DNA of 64,000 nucleotides from Devosia sp. SD17-2 (lineage in GTDB: Bacteria; Pseudomonadota; Alphaproteobacteria; Rhizobiales; Devosiaceae): the NCBI RefSeq assembly GCF_029201565.1, contig NZ_CP104002.1, positions 2,063,001 to 2,127,000 of the forward strand. Reading direction: 5' to 3'. The position numbers were made by a program, and so were the translations under genes. Positions 1-8,894 of this stretch are shown here, piece after piece (the stretch's first letter is position 1; each line of letters starts with the position of its first letter). The notes under the pieces are model-generated. The model made no database searches. It was not told the origin of the DNA and was given only the letters and a program-made list of their open reading frames with translations.

Positions 1-1256
1 ACCATGCGCCCGACCTGCAGTCGGCGCTTCTCTCGGCAAAATCATCGGCTGAAGGCATCGCCCAAGCACAGTCGCGCAAGCTGCCAACAATCGGTGCGTC
101 GATTGCCGGAAATCAGCAGTTTAGCCTGATCGGCGGTAACTGGAATACACCCAGCTCGATCACAACGGGCATCAGCTACAACCAGACCATTTTTGACAAT
201 TACCGGACCGAAGCGCAGATCGAAGCCGCCCGTGCCGCTGCCGAGGTCGCAGAATACCAGATCCGCAACACCGAGCAGAATGTGCTGCTTTCGGTGGTGC
301 AGGCCTATATGTCCGTCCTGACCGACCGCCAGCTGGTGGCACTGCGGGAGGAGAACATTCAGTTCTTCCAGGCGCAGCTGCAGTCCGCGCGAGATCGTCT
401 GGAAGTGGGCGAGGGCACGCGTATCGACGTGGCACAGGCAGAGGCACGCCTCGCCCAGGGGCAGGCGTCCTATCGCGCCTCCGTCAGCAGCCTTGAAGTC
501 AGCCAGGCGACCTTCCAGCGCTATGTCGGCGCCCGTCCGCAGAATCTCTCGCCAGGACACAATTACGCAAAGCTGATCCCCGCCGGTCTTGAGACCGCGA
601 TTGCCGAGGCCGAAGTCGGTCATCCTGCAATCCTTATGTCCAAGGCGGCTATTCGGGCCGCTCAGGCCGGTTCCGACGCGGCTGAGGCCGCTTTCGGTCC
701 GACGGCCACGATCAATGGGCAGGTCGGGTCGCGGTGGAGTGGGACTTCGGGGCTTATGTCCCAAGACGGGCTGAGCGGTCAGGTTGGCTTCCAGGTCACT
801 GTGCCGCTTTATGCCGGTGGTGCTCTGGGCTCGAGCGTCCGCAAGGCCAATCTCGACCAGGTGAAAACTGAAGTCGACGCCATGGCAGCCTATGATCGCG
901 TCCGCGAGGCCGTGATCACTGCATGGGCTGGCATCCAGAGTGCGGAAGCACAGATTCAGGCGGCCCAGGCTGCCGTTGCTGCCGGTTCGACCGTTCTCGA
1001 AGGCGTTGTTCAGGAGCGCGACCTCGGTACGCGCACCACGCTCGACGTGCTGAATTCCCAGGCAGAATTGACCAGCGCTCGTGAAGGCCTGATCAACGCG
1101 TCCACAAATAAAGTCATCGCGACTTTTTCGCTCCTGTCTGCAATGGGTCGCCTGACGGCCAGTGATCTCGGCCTGCCGGTCGTGGTCAAGTCGGCCGTCA
1201 ACTACACCCAGACTGTCGATGATGTCTGGCAGGAATTGCGCACTGTTGCGGATTAG
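1..1256 (+). CDS. tolC: TolC-family outer membrane efflux protein, 5' truncated by window edge
   Basis: The open frame runs from base 3 to a TAG at 1254-1256, about 417 residues, and begins mid-protein, so the signal peptide and first strands lie outside the window. The visible part has the two-fold TolC pattern of long amphipathic helices rich in Ala, Gln and Glu (for example RDRLEVGEGTRIDVAQAEA and the later half-repeat VVQERDLGTRTTLDVLNSQ). These LGTRTxxDVLxAQ-like signatures are typical of the outer-membrane channel that docks with inner-membrane transporters for type I secretion or drug efflux. In Hyphomicrobiales a tolC gene commonly precedes popZ-valS, which fits here. A strong terminator follows at 1281. 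The partner transporter is not identifiable from this window; the ABC exporter at 5-7 kb has no adaptor gene beside it. Confidence 0.9.
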   Translation, partial: HAPDLQSALLSAKSSAEGIAQAQSRKLPTIGASIAGNQQFSLIGGNWNTPSSITTGISYNQTIFDNYRTEAQIEAARAAAEVAEYQIRNTEQNVLLSVVQAYMSVLTDRQLVALREENIQFFQAQLQSARDRLEVGEGTRIDVAQAEARLAQGQASYRASVSSLEVSQATFQRYVGARPQNLSPGHNYAKLIPAGLETAIAEAEVGHPAILMSKAAIRAAQAGSDAAEAAFGPTATINGQVGSRWSGTSGLMSQDGLSGQVGFQVTVPLYAGGALGSSVRKANLDQVKTEVDAMAAYDRVREAVITAWAGIQSAEAQIQAAQAAVAAGSTVLEGVVQERDLGTRTTLDVLNSQAELTSAREGLINASTNKVIATFSLLSAMGRLTASDLGLPVVVKSAVNYTQTVDDVWQELRTVAD

Positions 1257-1280
1257 TCTGAAGGCACACCTCGTTATTGT

Positions 1281-1312
1281 ATGGCCGGGCTCAGTCCCGG
1301 CCATTATTTTTT
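1281..1312 (+). terminator. Rho-independent terminator of tolC
   Basis: Perfect 9-bp stem ATGGCCGGG / CCCGGCCAT with a 6-nt loop, followed by TATTTTTT, 25 nt after the tolC stop. Confidence 0.85.
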
Positions 1313-1341
1313 GGGGATGTTCGTCCCTTGCTCGAGTGAGC

Positions 1342-1386
1342 GATTCCTAACGGCGCCTTAACGAGTTAAGCTGTTCGTAACGAATC
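1342..1386 (+). promoter_or_regulatory. Candidate CtrA box flanked by CcrM GANTC sites, upstream of popZ
   Basis: Positions 1347-1362 read CTAA-N7-TTAAC, one mismatch from the alphaproteobacterial CtrA box TTAA-N7-TTAAC. GATTC (1342-1346) touches its left side and GAATC (1382-1386) lies 20 bp downstream; both are GANTC, the CcrM methylation target. The site is 80-95 bp upstream of the popZ ATG. Matching was by eye; function is inferred. Confidence 0.45.
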
Positions 1387-1441
1387 GGTCGGCCTGGATG
1401 CGGGTCCTGGCCTTCGCTTTGCGGATACGTAAGAGGCACAA

Positions 1442-2212
1442 ATGAACAAGCCGGCCCCCAAAGAACCGTCAATGGACGAAATTCTGTCGTCCATCCGTCA
1501 GATTATTGCGGACGACGACGAGGCGCCGGCGCCCCGTCGCCCGTCACTGCACACTGCCATTGATCCGATGGAAGCCACGCCAGTGCCGCTCGCCGAGGAT
1601 GAGCCCCTGGCGCTCTCTGCCGAGCAGATCGTTTCTGAAGCAGAGCCTGTGTCCAGCTTTGGTTTCGAGGCTCTCCTGGCCGATGCCGAGCGGGAAGCAG
1701 CCGCGCCAGAACTGGTTGTGGCCGATGACGTCAGCTTTATCGCGGACATCGATGATGCCGTGGAAGCTGAATTGCCCACATTCAATCCCGCGCCTGAAAC
1801 CATTGTCGAGCCCGAAACTGTGGCCGACGAGGAGCCTGTTGTTGCCATGTTGCATGCCGTAAAGTCCGACACAGATCTGGAAAATGCCTTCGCTCCAGAG
1901 GCGTTTGACACCGGTCTTTCCTCCATCTCCGAGGCTGCGCCGCTTCCGGATGCAACGCTGAGCGCCGAAATCGCCGAAGGCCTGCTCGAGCCGGCGACCA
2001 AGGCTGCGGTCCGTAGCTCGATCGGCAAGCTCAATGCTGCCGGTATCGGCGTCGTGCCATCGCCTGCGCTTGGTAATGGCAGCGCGACCATCGAGTCGAT
2101 GATCCGCGACATGCTGCGCCCCATGCTCAAGGAATGGCTGGATGAAAACCTGCCGTCCGTCGTTGAGCGGATGGTGGAGAAGGAAATTTCGCGCGTTTCT
2201 CGCGGCGAATAG
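1442..2212 (+). CDS. popZ: PopZ-family polar organizing protein (DUF2497)
   Basis: A 256-residue protein with the three-part PopZ design: a conserved N-terminal helix around residues 9-25 (SMDEILSSIRQIIADDD), a long acidic, proline-containing low-complexity middle (about residues 30-185), and a C-terminal helical oligomerisation region (IESMIRDMLRPMLKEWLDEN, near residues 218-237). PopZ self-assembles at the cell pole and tethers ParB-parS and cell-cycle signalling proteins. Its position directly upstream of valS matches Caulobacter and Rhizobiales. ATG is preceded by an AAGAGG ribosome-binding site. A CtrA-like box with GANTC sites lies upstream. The acidic middle is about 150 residues, so spacer length is in or above the usual range. 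Confidence 0.88.
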   Translation: MNKPAPKEPSMDEILSSIRQIIADDDEAPAPRRPSLHTAIDPMEATPVPLAEDEPLALSAEQIVSEAEPVSSFGFEALLADAEREAAAPELVVADDVSFIADIDDAVEAELPTFNPAPETIVEPETVADEEPVVAMLHAVKSDTDLENAFAPEAFDTGLSSISEAAPLPDATLSAEIAEGLLEPATKAAVRSSIGKLNAAGIGVVPSPALGNGSATIESMIRDMLRPMLKEWLDENLPSVVERMVEKEISRVSRGE

Positions 2213-2336
2213 TCTTCTGGCCGGCGGGAAGGGGATTTCCTTCCTCCGGCGCAGTTGACCCTGCGCTCCGCTTTTGATTGAAGTCTGATACCCATTTTTC
2301 GGCCCGCCATGTCTCACCTGGCGGGTCAATGCTGTT

Positions 2337-5099
2337 GTGAGTGATCCGATGCTTGAAAAGACTTACGAGCCCGCAGCGGTCGAGAGCCGCATCTACGAGG
2401 CCTGGCTCGAGGCCAAGGCCTTCGCAGCGGGCGCTGGGGCAAAGCCAGGCGCCGAGACCTTCACCATCGTTATTCCGCCGCCCAATGTCACGGGCTCGCT
2501 GCATATCGGCCACGCCCTCAACAATACGGTGCAGGACATCCTCGTCCGCTTCAACCGCATGTTGAAGAAGGACGTGCTCTGGCAGCCGGGCACGGACCAC
2601 GCCGGCATTGCCACGCAGATGATCGTCGAGCGCCAGCTTGCCGAAAAACAGCTCGACCGTCGCAGCATGGGCCGCGACAAGTTCATCGAGCGCGTCTGGG
2701 AGTGGAAGGGCGAGAGCGGCGGCACAATCATGAATCAATTGAAGCGCTTGGGCGCTTCGGCTGATTTTTCGCGCGAGCGGTTCACCATGGGCGCCAATGG
2801 CGCGCCGGACGACCAGATGGTCCGCGCCGTCACCAAGGTGTTCGTTGAACTGCACAAGCGCGACCTCATCTATCGCGCCAAGCGCCTGGTGAACTGGCAC
2901 CCGGGTCTTGAGACCGCGATCTCGGACCTTGAGGTGGAGAATATCGAGGTCAAGGGCCACATGTGGCACCTGCGTTATCCGTTGGCGGATGGCGTGACCT
3001 ATCAGTTCCCGATCAAGGACGAAGAGGGCAATGTCACGGGCGAGGAAACTCGCGACTACATCATCGTCGCGACGACGCGCCCGGAAACCATGCTGGGCGA
3101 CGTTGCTGTCGCCGTGCATCCGGAAGACGAGCGTTATCAGGGGCTTATCGGCAAGTTTGTGGATCTGCCGCTGGTGGGTCGCCGCATTCCCGTGATTGCC
3201 GACGAATATGCCGATCCGGCGCTCGGTACCGGCGCGGTCAAGATCACGCCTGCGCATGATTTCAACGACTTCGAGGTTGGTGCACGTGCCGGCATCGAGC
3301 CCATAAACGTGTTCACCACGCGCGGCGCCATCGTCGATGAAGAGTTCGTACCCGCCAAGTACCGCGGCCTCGACCGCTTCGAGGCGCGCAAGGCGATCAT
3401 CGCCGATCTGACTGCCATTGCTGAAGAAAATCCGATCCGCGGCCTCGATCACATCGAGGACAAGAAGATCATGGTGCCGCATGACGAGAAGTCCAAGCTC
3501 GTCGTCATCGAGCCGTTCCTGACCGACCAGTGGTGGGTGAAGGCCGATGTTCTGGCGCAGCCGGCGCTGGCTTCAGTGCGCGAAGGCCGCACAAAATTCG
3601 TGCCGCAGCAGTACGAAAACACCTATTTCGCCTGGCTCGAAAACATCAAGCCGTGGTGCATTTCGCGCCAGCTATGGTGGGGTCACCAGATCCCGGCCTG
3701 GTATGGCCCGGACAATGAAGCCTTTGTGGCGTATGACGAAACTGAAGCCACGGCACTGGCTGAGAAGCACTATGGCAAGCCGGTCGAGCTGACCCGCGAC
3801 CCCGACGTGCTCGACACCTGGTTCTCTTCGGCATTATGGCCGTTCTCGACCCTCGGTTGGCCGGATGAGACGCCGGAGCTGGCGCGCTATTACCCGACCA
3901 GCGTGTTGGTCACGGGCTTTGACATCATCTTCTTCTGGGTTGCCCGCATGATGATGATGGGTCTGGAATTCCTCGACAAGGAGCCGTTCCACACCGTCTA
4001 CATGCACGCTCTCGTCCGCGACGAGAAGGGCCAAAAGATGAGCAAAACCAAGGGGAACGTGATCGATCCTCTCAAGCTCGTCGACGAATACGGTGCTGAC
4101 GCGACCCGATTTACGCTGGCCGCCATGGCCGCGCAGGGCCGTGACCTCAAGCTGGCGATCAGCCGCGTTGAGGGCTACCGCAATTTCGTGACCAAGATCT
4201 GGAACGCGGCCCGCTTCCTCGAAATGAACGAAGCGCGGCGCGTTGAGGGCTATGACCCCAAGGCCAACACGCTGGCGCTCAATCGCTGGATCGTCGGCTC
4301 GACCGTTCGCGCGATGGCTTCTGTGCGCCAAGGCATTGAAGATTATAAGTTTAATGAGGCTGCCAACTCGGCCTATGACTTTGTCTGGGGCACGTTCTGC
4401 GACTGGTTCGTGGAGTTCGCCAAGCCGGTGTTCAATGGCGAAGACGAGGCTGCGAAGGCCGAGACGCGGGCGACTGCAGCCTGGGCGCTCGACCAGATCC
4501 TCATCATGCTGCACCCGATGATGCCCTTCGTTACCGAAGAGCTTTGGGCGGAGACCGGCAAGTTTGGTCCGGCACGTGATAACCTTCTGATCCTGACAGA
4601 ATGGCCGGAATTCCAAGGACTTGAGGACGTTGCGGCAGATGCCGAGCTGGCATGGCTGATCGAGGTGATCTCCAATGTCCGTTCGGTGCGTGCGGAAATG
4701 AATGTTCCGGCGAGCGCCAAGCTGCAGCTGGTGGTGACCGGGGCTGGTGAGGAAACGCTTCGCCGTCTCGTCGGTGGCACCTCACTGATCACCCGCCTGG
4801 CGCGTCTCGAAGAGATCACGCCGCAGTCCGAAGTGCCTGGTGAATCTGCACAATTTGTCGTCGGCGATGCCAATTTCGCTCTGCCGCTGGCCGGCGTTAT
4901 CGATCTCACGGTCGAGAAGGCGCGCCTGCAGAAGGATGTTGGCAAGCTCGACGCCGAGATAGCCCAGATCGACAAGAAGCTGGGGAATGAGCAGTTTGTT
5001 GCCAAGGCGCCTGAAGAGGTGATCGAGGAACAGAAGGCTCGTCGCGAAGCGGCAATTGACCGTCGCGACCGCATCAAGGCGGCGCTTGTGCTGCTCTGA
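2337..5099 (+). CDS. valS: Valyl-tRNA synthetase
   Basis: Class I aminoacyl-tRNA synthetase of 920 residues that charges tRNA-Val in the cytoplasm. The HIGH signature sits at residues 56-59 ([14 protein letters not shown]) and KMSKT at about 567-571. The CP1 editing domain lies between them ([10 protein letters not shown] and [15 protein letters not shown] segments). The last 60 or so residues form the charged coiled-coil tRNA arm typical of ValRS. The frame opens with GTG at 2337; an in-frame ATG at 2349 (MLEKTYEP) is an equally reasonable start and matches the usual ValS N-terminus. A GC-rich hairpin lies just downstream. Confidence 0.97.
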   Translation: MSDPMLEKTYEPAAVESRIYEAWLEAKAFAAGAGAKPGAETFTIVIPPPNVTGSLHIGHALNNTVQDILVRFNRMLKKDVLWQPGTDHAGIATQMIVERQLAEKQLDRRSMGRDKFIERVWEWKGESGGTIMNQLKRLGASADFSRERFTMGANGAPDDQMVRAVTKVFVELHKRDLIYRAKRLVNWHPGLETAISDLEVENIEVKGHMWHLRYPLADGVTYQFPIKDEEGNVTGEETRDYIIVATTRPETMLGDVAVAVHPEDERYQGLIGKFVDLPLVGRRIPVIADEYADPALGTGAVKITPAHDFNDFEVGARAGIEPINVFTTRGAIVDEEFVPAKYRGLDRFEARKAIIADLTAIAEENPIRGLDHIEDKKIMVPHDEKSKLVVIEPFLTDQWWVKADVLAQPALASVREGRTKFVPQQYENTYFAWLENIKPWCISRQLWWGHQIPAWYGPDNEAFVAYDETEATALAEKHYGKPVELTRDPDVLDTWFSSALWPFSTLGWPDETPELARYYPTSVLVTGFDIIFFWVARMMMMGLEFLDKEPFHTVYMHALVRDEKGQKMSKTKGNVIDPLKLVDEYGADATRFTLAAMAAQGRDLKLAISRVEGYRNFVTKIWNAARFLEMNEARRVEGYDPKANTLALNRWIVGSTVRAMASVRQGIEDYKFNEAANSAYDFVWGTFCDWFVEFAKPVFNGEDEAAKAETRATAAWALDQILIMLHPMMPFVTEELWAETGKFGPARDNLLILTEWPEFQGLEDVAADAELAWLIEVISNVRSVRAEMNVPASAKLQLVVTGAGEETLRRLVGGTSLITRLARLEEITPQSEVPGESAQFVVGDANFALPLAGVIDLTVEKARLQKDVGKLDAEIAQIDKKLGNEQFVAKAPEEVIEEQKARREAAIDRRDRIKAALVLL

Positions 5100-5116
5100 T
5101 CGTATCAATCAATGAG

Positions 5117-5142
5117 CCCCTCTCGCGTCAGCGCGAGAGGGG
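5117..5142. terminator. Perfect 11-bp hairpin between convergent valS and ABC exporter
   Basis: CCCCTCTCGCG / CGCGAGAGGGG with a TCAG loop, 17 nt after the valS stop. There is no T-tract, so it is either a weak terminator or a 3'-end-protecting palindrome serving both converging transcripts. Confidence 0.5.
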
Positions 5143-5182
5143 AGTTGGTTAGCAGACTGTTAGCGTTGACGACGACAAAACG

Positions 5183-7024
5183 CTAAATTCGGGCCTCGGT
5201 GTCATGGAGGCGCGCATAGATACCACCGGCCTCCATGAGCGCCGCGTGGTTCCCTTCTTCCGAAATACCGTCTCTGGTGAGAACGAGGATCCGATCCGCG
5301 CGGCGGACGGTGGAGAGCCTGTGGGCGATGACGATTGTCGTTCGGCCCCGGGCGAGATCGAGCAGGGCCGCCTGGACGGCACGCTCGCTGTCATTGTCGA
5401 GGGCGCTGGTCGCCTCGTCGAAGATCAGGATCGGCGGGTTTTTCAAAAAGGCCCGTGCGATCGTCAGTCGCTGTTTTTGCCCGCCAGATAGTTTGACCCC
5501 GCGCTGGCCGATGTCGGTGTCGTAGCCCTGGGGCAGGGCCATGATGAAATCATGGGCGTTGGCGGAAACGGCGGCGGCGATGATGTCGTCGTCGGTGGCG
5601 TCGGGCCGGCCATAGCGCAGATTCTCCCGGACAGTGCCGCTGAAGAGATAGATGTCCTGCTGCACCACGCCCACCATAGTGCGGAGTGAAGCGAGGGGGA
5701 TATCGCGGATATCCCGGCCATCGATCGAGATTGCGCCGGCATCGACATCGTAAAAGCGCGGGATGAGGGCACAGAGCGTCGACTTGCCGACGCCCGATGG
5801 CCCGACGAGGACGACGAACTCGCCGGGGCGGATGGCGAGCGAGAGATTGCTGAGCACTGCCCGATCCTCACCGGGGTAGCGGAAATCGACAGCGTTGAAG
5901 GCGATGGACCCCGAAACGTGCTGGAGCGGGCGGGCGTCCGGCCGGTCGATGATATCGGGCTCGACCTCCAGGAGCTCCATGGCGCGGACGAAGCCGGTGT
6001 AGCCTTCCTGCCAGAGGCGGATGAAATTATCGAAGCGCTGGATCGGATCGAGCAGGACGCCTACGCAGAGCAGGAGCGTGAGCAGATCTGCCGCTGTCAG
6101 TTCGGCCGAGACGATGCGCAGGGCGCCGAGGATGAGAATGGCGATGGTGACGAGCTGGCCGAAAATCTCCATGCCGCTCCAGAGCATGGCCTCGCTGCGA
6201 TAGCTGTCTTTGCGGCTCTGCAGGAATTTCTGGTTCTCGGCGTCAAAGCGGCGCAGCTCGTCAGCCTCATTGGCAAAGGACTGGACCACCCGAATCCCGC
6301 CCAGGGCATCTTCAACCCTTTCATTAATGGCGGCGATCCGCTCCTTGCCGGTGCGCAAGGCAATGCTCATCCGGTGGTTGAAGTGCAGGGCATAAGCGAC
6401 TGCGAAAGGAATCAAAACCGCCACGCAGGCGCCGACGAGCGGATCGATCCAGAAGATGATGGCCATGGCGCCGAAGAATTTGAGGAGGCCAATGGCCAGG
6501 TCCTCGGGGCCGTGGTGGAAGAGCTCGCCGAGCCAGAGCGAGTCATTGCTGATGCGGCTCATCAACTGGCCGGTGCGCTGCCGGTCGTAGAAACTGAACG
6601 ACAGTTTCTGGACATGGTCGAAGAGCTCGTGGCGGACCTGCGCCTCGATGCGGGCGCCCATGGCGTGGCCCTGATAGTCGACGAAATAGGTGGCCAGCGC
6701 CTGGATCACGACGACGACAAACATGATTGCGCCGAGGGTGAAGAGGCGCGCTGCGGCGTCGGGCGATGCGGCGAGCGCCGGCAGGTGAGAGACCAGGTAA
6801 TTGGCGATGAGCGGCATGGCGATGGCCGTGCCGGCGACAAGGATGGCGCAGGTCAACACCGCCGCCATGAGCGGCAGGTGCGGGCGATAATAGGAAAGGA
6901 AGCGCCTTGCGCGCAGGTTCGCCCGGGTCCGCTCAGCCGGGTCGGCAGCGCGGAAGGCGGAGAAGAGGCGGAAGAGGGCGCTAGTGCGGGTGCTGCGCTC
7001 CCCGGATGAGGATTTCGGATGCAT
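5183..7024 (-). CDS. MsbA-like ABC exporter (fused permease and ATPase)
   Basis: A 613-residue half-transporter. The N-terminal 330 or so residues are a six-helix exporter membrane domain with the coupling segment DRQRTGQLMSRISND. The C-terminal nucleotide-binding domain has Walker A GPSGVGKST (near 407), Q-loop VVQQDIYLFSGT, signature LSGGQKQR (near 510), Walker B ILIFDEATSALD (near 530) and H-loop IAHRLSTV. It should act as a homodimer in the inner membrane exporting a lipid or amphipathic substrate. No adaptor, substrate or regulatory gene is adjacent, so the cargo cannot be assigned. It converges on valS. The start is an ATG with an AGGA motif 11 nt upstream. Confidence 0.9.
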   Translation of the reverse strand: MHPKSSSGERSTRTSALFRLFSAFRAADPAERTRANLRARRFLSYYRPHLPLMAAVLTCAILVAGTAIAMPLIANYLVSHLPALAASPDAAARLFTLGAIMFVVVVIQALATYFVDYQGHAMGARIEAQVRHELFDHVQKLSFSFYDRQRTGQLMSRISNDSLWLGELFHHGPEDLAIGLLKFFGAMAIIFWIDPLVGACVAVLIPFAVAYALHFNHRMSIALRTGKERIAAINERVEDALGGIRVVQSFANEADELRRFDAENQKFLQSRKDSYRSEAMLWSGMEIFGQLVTIAILILGALRIVSAELTAADLLTLLLCVGVLLDPIQRFDNFIRLWQEGYTGFVRAMELLEVEPDIIDRPDARPLQHVSGSIAFNAVDFRYPGEDRAVLSNLSLAIRPGEFVVLVGPSGVGKSTLCALIPRFYDVDAGAISIDGRDIRDIPLASLRTMVGVVQQDIYLFSGTVRENLRYGRPDATDDDIIAAAVSANAHDFIMALPQGYDTDIGQRGVKLSGGQKQRLTIARAFLKNPPILIFDEATSALDNDSERAVQAALLDLARGRTTIVIAHRLSTVRRADRILVLTRDGISEEGNHAALMEAGGIYARLHDTEARI

Positions 7025-7644
7025 GTACGATCATGTCCTGATGGCGGATCTGGGCTGCGGCTTGGGACAGGATCGTTTTCATCTCGGGTTCCCCTGGGAG
7101 AGTGAATGGGCGGGAGTATGGGAGGGGTTGGCAGGGCTGACAAGCCGAGCAGGGGGGTCTGGGCGCGGATGTGACGATTCCGCAACAGGCGGCGTGATTC
7201 ACGTGCCGCGTGATGACTGTCAATGATTTGGCGATGTTTCCCGCCACAATCTGTCCCTAAACAAAAGCAGGCATTCGGGGGCGACTGCCAGCAGCAAGGG
7301 GCCACTTTTCGGCGTGGCCAAGCTCGTACTCGCCCAGAAAATGTTGAATTCGGCGGATTCCGCCAGATCGTGGTGAGCGCGTGCGTAACAAGGCGTCAAT
7401 TTCAAGCACTGGACGATGGCCGCATAAGAAGAATTCTGCGCGCATCTCTGTGAGCGGTTCGGCTCAAATCCTGCCGCAATGCGCGTTTACCTCTTCTTCA
7501 TACTTTGCTTGGCTCGGCGCGCAGTTGAGGGCAAGCTCATCACAGAAACTGACGGGCGAGGCTCCCCTGCGGGCCGCCCTGACGGCATTCCGAGGAGTGC
7601 CGACATCGAAATCCGCCCATTCGAGGATGGGCAAAAGGAGTAAT
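7025..7644. other. 620-bp intergenic region between divergent ABC exporter and exoR-like gene
   Basis: Holds the divergent promoters for the exporter (-) and the exoR-like gene (+). The frame upstream of exoR stays open back to an ATG at 7381, but composition and lack of any recognisable domain argue against coding. I see no RNA gene or convincing promoter motif here. Confidence 0.5.
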
Positions 7645-8454
7645 ATGCGGACCACGCCGGTGAATAGCCTGGCTTCCGCAGTGGCCGGTTTTGCGTTTGC
7701 CGCAATGGCATTGGTGCTTCCCGCACAGGCGCAGACGGCAGCTGACGCTGCGCTGGAACTTGCCAATATGCTCGATGGGGCAGGTGGCGGCGTGTCCGGC
7801 GATGCCTATCTTTCCGCACTGGAAAATGCGGCTGCGGCGGGTCAGCCGATGGCCATGTGGCAGCTCGGGACGATGTATGAGAACGGGGAAGGCGTCGCCA
7901 AGGACCCGGCGCGCGCCTTTGGCTATTTCGCGCAGATCGCCAACCAGCATGCCGATGCGGCGCCGCGCGGCGTGGAATCCGACATTGTCGCCCAGTCTTT
8001 CGTCAAGGTCGGCGATTATTATCGCCAGGGCGTGCCGGATGCCGGTATTCCCGCCGATATCGAGCGGTCGCATGCGCTGCTGCTGCATGCCGCGACCTAT
8101 TTCGGCGATGCCGATGCGCAATATCGCGTCGGGCTGCTCTATTCGCAGGAAGACGGGCTGGGTGTGAGCCCGCTGCAGAGCGCCCGCTGGTTTTCGCTGG
8201 CGGCTCGCAAGGGCCATTGCGCCGCCCAGGCACGTCTCGGCGACCTGCTGTTCAACGGCGTCGACGGGATCGAAGCGCAGCCGGTCGAAGGGCTGATGTG
8301 GCTCAACGTCTCGCATGTGCGCTGCGCCGGTACGGCCGAGCAGGCACAGGTGGATGAGCTGCTCAGCCGAGCATCCTCGGTGGCGCGTCCGGAAGACAGG
8401 GTGAGCGCCGCGGCCATGGCCGAGAGCATCGCACCGCAGTTTGCCGATTTCTGA
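7645..8454 (+). CDS. exoR: ExoR-like periplasmic Sel1-repeat protein
   Basis: From the ATG at 7645 (AAGGAG four bases upstream) the protein has 269 residues, essentially the length of rhizobial ExoR. A signal peptide ends near residue 29 (VLPAQA|QTA). Sel1/TPR-like repeats follow: GQPMAMWQLGTMYENGEGVA, a middle AQYRVGLLYSQEDGLG and AQARLGDLLFNGVDG. The repeat layout and the segment AFGYFAQIANQHAD closely resemble ExoR as I remember it. In rhizobia ExoR binds the sensor ExoS in the periplasm and holds the ExoS-ChvI system off, controlling exopolysaccharide, motility and acid response. ExoS and ChvI genes are not in this window. A terminator follows. The same frame is open for 88 codons upstream, but the ribosome-binding site and signal peptide fix the start. 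Confidence 0.78.
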   Translation: MRTTPVNSLASAVAGFAFAAMALVLPAQAQTAADAALELANMLDGAGGGVSGDAYLSALENAAAAGQPMAMWQLGTMYENGEGVAKDPARAFGYFAQIANQHADAAPRGVESDIVAQSFVKVGDYYRQGVPDAGIPADIERSHALLLHAATYFGDADAQYRVGLLYSQEDGLGVSPLQSARWFSLAARKGHCAAQARLGDLLFNGVDGIEAQPVEGLMWLNVSHVRCAGTAEQAQVDELLSRASSVARPEDRVSAAAMAESIAPQFADF

Positions 8455-8483
8455 GTCTTTTCGGGGACTTGGAGCAGGAACTG

Positions 8484-8510
8484 AAATCCCCGCGTGAGTG
8501 GGGATTTTTT
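8484..8510 (+). terminator. Terminator of the exoR-like gene
   Basis: 10-bp stem AAATCCCCGC / GTGGGGATTT (one G-T pair) closing a GTGA loop, with the 3' arm running into a T-tract (8505-8510). Confidence 0.8.
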
Positions 8511-8525
8511 GTTTTTTGGCGGAGT

Positions 8526-8617
8526 TGCCCCCACCTCTGCGTCGCCAGGGCCTTGTAGCAGTTCTGTGGCTCTCATACCCCCACCCTCGTTCCCTCCCCA
8601 CAAGGGGGAGGGAGGCG
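8526..8617. repeat. Composite palindromic repeat, family A
   Basis: Contains CCCCCACCT...GCGTCGCCAGGGCC and then CCCCCACCC...CCTCCCC-ACA-AGGGGGAGGGAGG. It shares the trailing AGGCGATGGGGCCG with the copy at 8804. Confidence 0.6.
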
Positions 8618-8693
8618 ATGGGGCCGATGATCTCGTGGTCAACTACATGGCGACAAACCAGTGTTCGCACACGACGATCAGTGTAACGCCGTC

Positions 8694-8758
8694 ATCACCC
8701 GGCTGGTCCGGGTGATCCAGTTTTGGGCGCGATGGATTGCCCGGACGAGCCGGGCAAT
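8694..8758. repeat. Pair of family B palindromes
   Basis: ATCACCCGG-CTGGT-CCGGGTGAT (8694-8716) and ATTGCCCGG-ACGAG-CCGGGCAAT (8736-8758). The same type recurs at 24051 and 36958. Confidence 0.65.
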
Positions 8759-8803
8759 GACGATGGAGGGGGCGGGGCGGTGTTTTGGGGATAGGGTGAG
8801 AGT

Positions 8804-8886
8804 GCCCCCCACCTCAGCGTTGCCAGGGCCGTGCGGCCCGGCTTTGCTATCCTCCCCCTGGTCAGGGGGAGGAGGCGATGGGGCCG
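8804..8886. repeat. Composite palindromic repeat, family A (long form)
   Basis: CCCCCCACCTCAGCGTTGCC, an internal hairpin GGGCC-GTGC-GGCCC, CTTTGCTATCC, then CCTCCCCCTG-GT-CAGGGGGAGG. Closely matches the copy at 59199. Confidence 0.7.
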
Positions 8887-8894
8887 CGGGTGCC

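Noticed and set aside
6981-7082. A 33-codon minus-strand ORF (starting MKTILSQAAAQIRHQ) overlapping the ABC exporter start
   Set aside because: It has a passable AGGGGAA upstream and could be a coupled leader, but there is no conserved motif and it overlaps the exporter in another frame, so I did not call it.
7381-7644. Upstream extension of the exoR-like gene
   Set aside because: AAGGAG and a clean signal peptide place the start at 7645; the upstream part does not look coding.
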